The position numbers were made by a program, and so were the translations under genes. The notes beneath the pieces were generated by a model. It saw nothing but the letters and a program-made list of their open reading frames with translations, was not told where the DNA came from and made no database searches. Positions 4,274 to 7,706 of a DNA stretch of 7,706 nt are shown here, one piece after another (positions within the stretch are counted from its first letter, which is position 1; each line of letters begins with the position of its first letter). The DNA lies in contig VGMK01000092.1 in assembly GCA_016866375.1 (NCBI GenBank), forward strand, positions 1 to 7,706, written 5' to 3'. This DNA comes from Bacteroidota bacterium. Lineage in GTDB: Bacteria; Bacteroidota; Bacteroidia; Flavobacteriales_D; Crocinitomicaceae.

Positions 4274-7027
4274 ATGAAAAAATTCTTATCACTTGTCATT
4301 TTTGTCACGCTTACATTTAAGTTACAAGCACAGGAAATGAGAGTCAAAGGGGTTGTATTCGATACTTCCGGTACCAAACCGCTTCCAAATACAGGAGTTA
4401 TGGCAGTAAGAATCAAAGACTCTGTACTGCTCAGACATACAAGGACAAATATTAATGGAGAATTTAGTTTAACTGGATTTCAAGTGGACACCTTCACTCT
4501 CTACGTTGAGCATCCGGAATACGATACAAAGACTTTTTTTATTTTCGGTAGTAAAAGCAACAGTGAGATAGACATTCCCAAAATTTCGTTGAGCGGAAAG
4601 TCGAAGCAGTTGAAAGAAGTAATCGTTTATGCTAATAAAAACCCAATTTACTTCAAAGGAGATACACTCGTTTATGTGGCGGATTCATTTAAGGTTGGTG
4701 AAAATGCCGTTGTAGAGGATTTATTAAAAAAGTTACCTGGAATCAAAGTTGATGAAAACGGAACCATTACTTCCCAAGGAAAGCAAATAAATCAAGTATT
4801 GGTGGATGGAGACGAATTTTTCGGAACTGACCCAACAATTGCTACGCGAAATTTAGGCGCCAAGGGGGTTGAATCTGTTCAAATTTACGAGAAAGAGAAA
4901 GAAAACGCCAAAGCCGGGGAGGAGGATAAAATTCAAGTTTTAGATTTAAAATTGAAGGAGGATGCCAAAAAAGGATACTTTGGTAAATTTTCGGCAGCGA
5001 CAGATTTTGGGTTATTTCAAGACAATCCTTTCTATGAAACTGAGATTTTGGCAAATAAATTTGAAGGGAAACAAAAAATTTCTATCTTTTTACTAGGATC
5101 AAATACACCTAAGTCCAATTTTAAATGGGGAGACATGAATAAGTTCGGATTGGAAAATGAACGCAATAATTCAGGCATGTCAAACTGGAATCAAGGAAAT
5201 ACGAACAACACGAGTGGGATTCCGAGAACTGTAAAGGCAGGAATTTATTACACTGATAAAATAGGAAAAACAGGAAAAATAGGATTCAATTATGCCTATT
5301 ACGACACACGATTGGATGTAGCTAGTTCAAGCTTCTCTCAGTATTTTCTCCCAGACACGACATTTTTTACAAAAGATTCTTCAAATAATAAGTCAACCAA
5401 TACTTCTCATCGCATAAATATGAATTTTTCGATGAATATAGATTCCTTGACATTTTTTGAGTTGAAACCCAATGTTAATTTCGATGAAGCTGTTGCTGAT
5501 AATACCAGTATTTCAGAATTCATAGACAGTTTGCAAATAAGATCGTTAAGAAGCGATATTAAAAACAAGGATGAATCGTTAGGAATTACGAGTAATTCAG
5601 AAGCTCTGCTTAGAAGAAAGTTTAAACGGCCGAAACGAGAGTTGGAATTAAAGTATATATTGAACTACAGTAAAAATAGGACCACTGGTCAATTATTGAA
5701 TGCAGCACAGTTTGATTTAGTCGGTAGTCCAGATACTACTTTCCGTCAAGATAAAACCAATGAAAATGGCTCAACCAATCATTACACTCTTCTTACCTAC
5801 ACAGAGCCAATCACCGAAAGAATTAAAATACAAGTCGAATATTTATATGAGTTTGGCGATCAGTTACAAGACAAAAGAACGTACGATTTGGATGTAAATT
5901 CGGGGTTGTATACCTCCGAAAATACTCTTTTCTCGAATAATTTTGACAACATTCGTCAACAAAATCGCGGAACAATTTTAGGTATATATGAAGACAGGAA
6001 ACACACCCTCATTGGAGGTATTGGCTTCAGGAACATCGACATTACCAATCGAAATCTTATAACAGATAGTGTAACACCTCAAAACATCAGTAATTATTTA
6101 CCACAGTTCAGTTATCAATTTAAACCAAGTATAAGCAAGCGGTTTGGGTTCTTTTACACTACTAATTCGCAACAACCGAGTGTAAACGATTTGCAACCTG
6201 TTCAGGATAATTCTAATCCTAATCGCATACAAGAAGGAAATCCTGATTTAAAACCAAATTATGTTCATAATGTGAGAATGAATTTCAATACATGGTCGGC
6301 CTTAACAGGTCGCTACATTTGGAGTGGTTTTAATGCTTCGCTTACAAATAATGCTTTTGCCAATTCTACTAGTTTTGATTCTTATGGACGAACCATTTCG
6401 AGAACTGAAAATGTGGACGGAAATATATTTTCTAACTTATTTGCCGGTTTTGGATTACCATTGTTCAACAGAAAATTTGAAATCAACCCAAATGTAAATG
6501 CTTCTTACATGCGTTACACGAACATTATTAACGATCAAGAAAACATTACGCAGAACCGCAGTATATCAGGAGGTACTGAATTCGAATTAAAACTGGATTC
6601 GTTGCAAATAAGCGTAGGGGGAGATTACAGTTACACCAGTCCTGTTAGTTCACTAGCTTCAGCATCTAATACTCCTTTCGTAACGCAAACCTATAAAGTA
6701 GATTTTGAATGGCAGTTGCCGGCAAATTTTAAGATTAAAGCAGATGCTAAGTATGTAATTAACTCACAACGGACGGCCGGTTTTAACAGAAATATTTTCG
6801 TAGTGAATACGGAATTAAGTAGATCATTCTTAAAAACAGAAAATTTAATTATTACTTTATCTGGAAACGATTTATTGAATCAAAATTTAAATCTTCAACG
6901 GCAAATCAATGGAAATATCGTAACGGATAATTTTACAAAAATAATTTCCAGGTATTTCCTATTGCGTTTGACATATAAATTTAACCGCAATAAAACGAAG
7001 GAAGAGGAATGGAAAGGATGGTATTAA
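4274..7027 (+). CDS. TonB-dependent-receptor-like outer membrane beta-barrel protein
   Basis: The product is a 917-residue outer membrane protein. A signal peptide (1-20, ending LQAQ) is followed by a carboxypeptidase-regulatory-like beta-sandwich domain (~23-106: VKGVVFDTSGTKPLPNTGV, then NGEFSL). A plug-like domain spans about 125-215, with GENAVVEDLLKKLPGIKVD, QVLVDGDEFFGTDPTIATRN and VESVQIYEKEK. The rest, from ~235, is a long beta-barrel of the OMP_b-brl_3 type with many alternating aromatic strands. It contains GNPDLKP at 655-661, a segment typical of this family. The final strand (FLLRLTYKFNRN) is followed by a short charged tail ending in WKGWY rather than stopping at the strand. No TonB box is obvious, so TonB dependence is inferred from the architecture. 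The substrate cannot be told from sequence. The GLPGLI-family gene begins at or overlapping its stop codon, a recurrent partner for such proteins in Bacteroidota. Confidence 0.93.
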   Translation: MKKFLSLVIFVTLTFKLQAQEMRVKGVVFDTSGTKPLPNTGVMAVRIKDSVLLRHTRTNINGEFSLTGFQVDTFTLYVEHPEYDTKTFFIFGSKSNSEIDIPKISLSGKSKQLKEVIVYANKNPIYFKGDTLVYVADSFKVGENAVVEDLLKKLPGIKVDENGTITSQGKQINQVLVDGDEFFGTDPTIATRNLGAKGVESVQIYEKEKENAKAGEEDKIQVLDLKLKEDAKKGYFGKFSAATDFGLFQDNPFYETEILANKFEGKQKISIFLLGSNTPKSNFKWGDMNKFGLENERNNSGMSNWNQGNTNNTSGIPRTVKAGIYYTDKIGKTGKIGFNYAYYDTRLDVASSSFSQYFLPDTTFFTKDSSNNKSTNTSHRINMNFSMNIDSLTFFELKPNVNFDEAVADNTSISEFIDSLQIRSLRSDIKNKDESLGITSNSEALLRRKFKRPKRELELKYILNYSKNRTTGQLLNAAQFDLVGSPDTTFRQDKTNENGSTNHYTLLTYTEPITERIKIQVEYLYEFGDQLQDKRTYDLDVNSGLYTSENTLFSNNFDNIRQQNRGTILGIYEDRKHTLIGGIGFRNIDITNRNLITDSVTPQNISNYLPQFSYQFKPSISKRFGFFYTTNSQQPSVNDLQPVQDNSNPNRIQEGNPDLKPNYVHNVRMNFNTWSALTGRYIWSGFNASLTNNAFANSTSFDSYGRTISRTENVDGNIFSNLFAGFGLPLFNRKFEINPNVNASYMRYTNIINDQENITQNRSISGGTEFELKLDSLQISVGGDYSYTSPVSSLASASNTPFVTQTYKVDFEWQLPANFKIKADAKYVINSQRTAGFNRNIFVVNTELSRSFLKTENLIITLSGNDLLNQNLNLQRQINGNIVTDNFTKIISRYFLLRLTYKFNRNKTKEEEWKGWY

Positions 7028-7041
7028 AAAGTAAAAAGTTG

Positions 7042-7706
7042 ATGAAAGTATTTGTAATTTTTATATTCTTAGTGAGTTGTTTTCAGGTTGCTTCCCAACA
7101 TCATGTCTTTGGTAAAATTACTTTTGAGCGAAGAACCAATTTAGAAAAACGATACACTGATCAGCGCATGAAACGTATGATCAACGAAAACAATAAAATA
7201 AGAAACGAGTCCTTCACTTTCTATTTTAATGACACAGCCTCAGCATTCATCCCTTTGCAAGACAACAACCCAAGTGAGGTGAGTTGGATGACATCGAAGA
7301 ATGCTTATTATCAGAACCTAAGCGAAATTAAACAGTTAACCGTTTTATCCCTTTTTGGTCAATTTTTGTATATAGAAGACAGCTTACCTCAACGCAGTTG
7401 GAAGATTACTGAAAATACTCGCAACATAGCAGGGTACGATTGCAGAAAAGCAATATACCAGAAAAATGACAGTACACGCATCTATGCATGGTATTCGACA
7501 AGTTTAGTTCCATCTGTTGGCCCTGAAGGATTTTGTGGTTTACCAGGTACCATTTTAGGAGTAGCAACTGAAGACGGTGGTATTATTTACTTTGCTAAAA
7601 AAGTGGAATTTATTCAACCAAAAAAAGAGGAATTACAGGCAAACATTGGAAAAAACAAGGTTCTTACAATCAAAGAATTGAAGGCAGACATAGAAAAGAA
7701 ATTTGG
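7042..7706 (+). CDS. GLPGLI family protein, 3' end cut off by the window
   Basis: The frame is open to the right edge, giving 221 residues from the ATG at 7042. A signal peptide (MKVFVIFIFLVSCFQVASQ) precedes GKITFERR, which corresponds to the GKITYE start of mature GLPGLI proteins. The family core is clear: YIEDSLPQRSWKI (W120), IAGYDCRKA with C134, AWYSTSLVP, and GPEGFCGLPGTILGV with GLPG at 166-169. This is the GLPGLI/Porph_ging family (TIGR01200), a Bacteroidota secreted family of unknown biochemical role. An alternative ATG at 7018 overlaps the upstream stop codon by 10 nt and would add eight residues (MVLKSKKL). It sits behind a purine-rich stretch, so either start is possible; I chose 7042 for its compact signal peptide. 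LVSC at residues 10-13 could also be read as a lipobox, though family precedent favours cleavage near VASQ. Translational coupling to the OMP gene is likely. The family call is firm and the start is less so. Confidence 0.9.
   Translation, partial: MKVFVIFIFLVSCFQVASQHHVFGKITFERRTNLEKRYTDQRMKRMINENNKIRNESFTFYFNDTASAFIPLQDNNPSEVSWMTSKNAYYQNLSEIKQLTVLSLFGQFLYIEDSLPQRSWKITENTRNIAGYDCRKAIYQKNDSTRIYAWYSTSLVPSVGPEGFCGLPGTILGVATEDGGIIYFAKKVEFIQPKKEELQANIGKNKVLTIKELKADIEKKF

Noticed and set aside
4842..5054. Minus-strand reading frame inside the OMP plug/barrel junction
   Set aside because: It is antisense to conserved plug sequence; low-complexity translation with no motif.
5261..5284. GGAAAAA-type short direct repeats in the OMP gene
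   Set aside because: They encode ordinary Gly-Lys residues (IGKTGKIG) in a barrel strand and do not extend into an array.

Overview
The window looks like ordinary chromosomal DNA of a low-GC member of the Bacteroidota, most likely a flavobacterium-like lineage (Flavobacteriales). The support is a DAHP synthase fused to a C-terminal chorismate mutase, a GLPGLI-family protein beside a carboxypeptidase-regulatory-like/plug/beta-barrel outer membrane protein, lipoproteins with charged residues just after the lipid-anchor cysteine, Bacteroidota-type -7 promoter motifs (TAnnTTTG), and A-rich rather than Shine-Dalgarno-like leaders. No tRNA, rRNA, CRISPR array, insertion sequence or phage gene was seen, and no stretch over 300 bases lacks a gene.

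Region 1 (1-1704, + strand) is aromatic amino acid biosynthesis. It holds the 3' end of a bifunctional DAHP synthase/chorismate mutase gene and, 10 nt later, aroA (EPSP synthase). Together they cover the entry step of the shikimate pathway, its sixth step, and the branch from chorismate to prephenate. The operon probably extends upstream of the window.

Region 2 (1679-3313, - strand) is a housekeeping operon read as yqgF/ruvX (16S rRNA maturation nuclease family), def (peptide deformylase) and a TPR-like lipoprotein. def and the lipoprotein gene are 1 nt apart. The lipoprotein gene overlaps the aroA 3' end by 26 bp in convergent orientation. It carries a C7 tract just past the signal peptide where a gain or loss of one base gives an immediate stop, with a perfect 8-bp hairpin 8 nt upstream of the tract.

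Region 3 (3314-7706, + strand) is an envelope module. A divergent 108-bp intergenic region has a -7 motif almost touching each start codon, which suggests leaderless mRNAs. It is followed by a lipoprotein of unknown function, a 917-residue TonB-receptor-like outer membrane protein, and a GLPGLI-family secreted protein that runs off the window end. The OMP-GLPGLI pairing recurs in Bacteroidota but its function is not well described. It is the nearest thing here to an uncharacterised system, though I see nothing that proves a new one.
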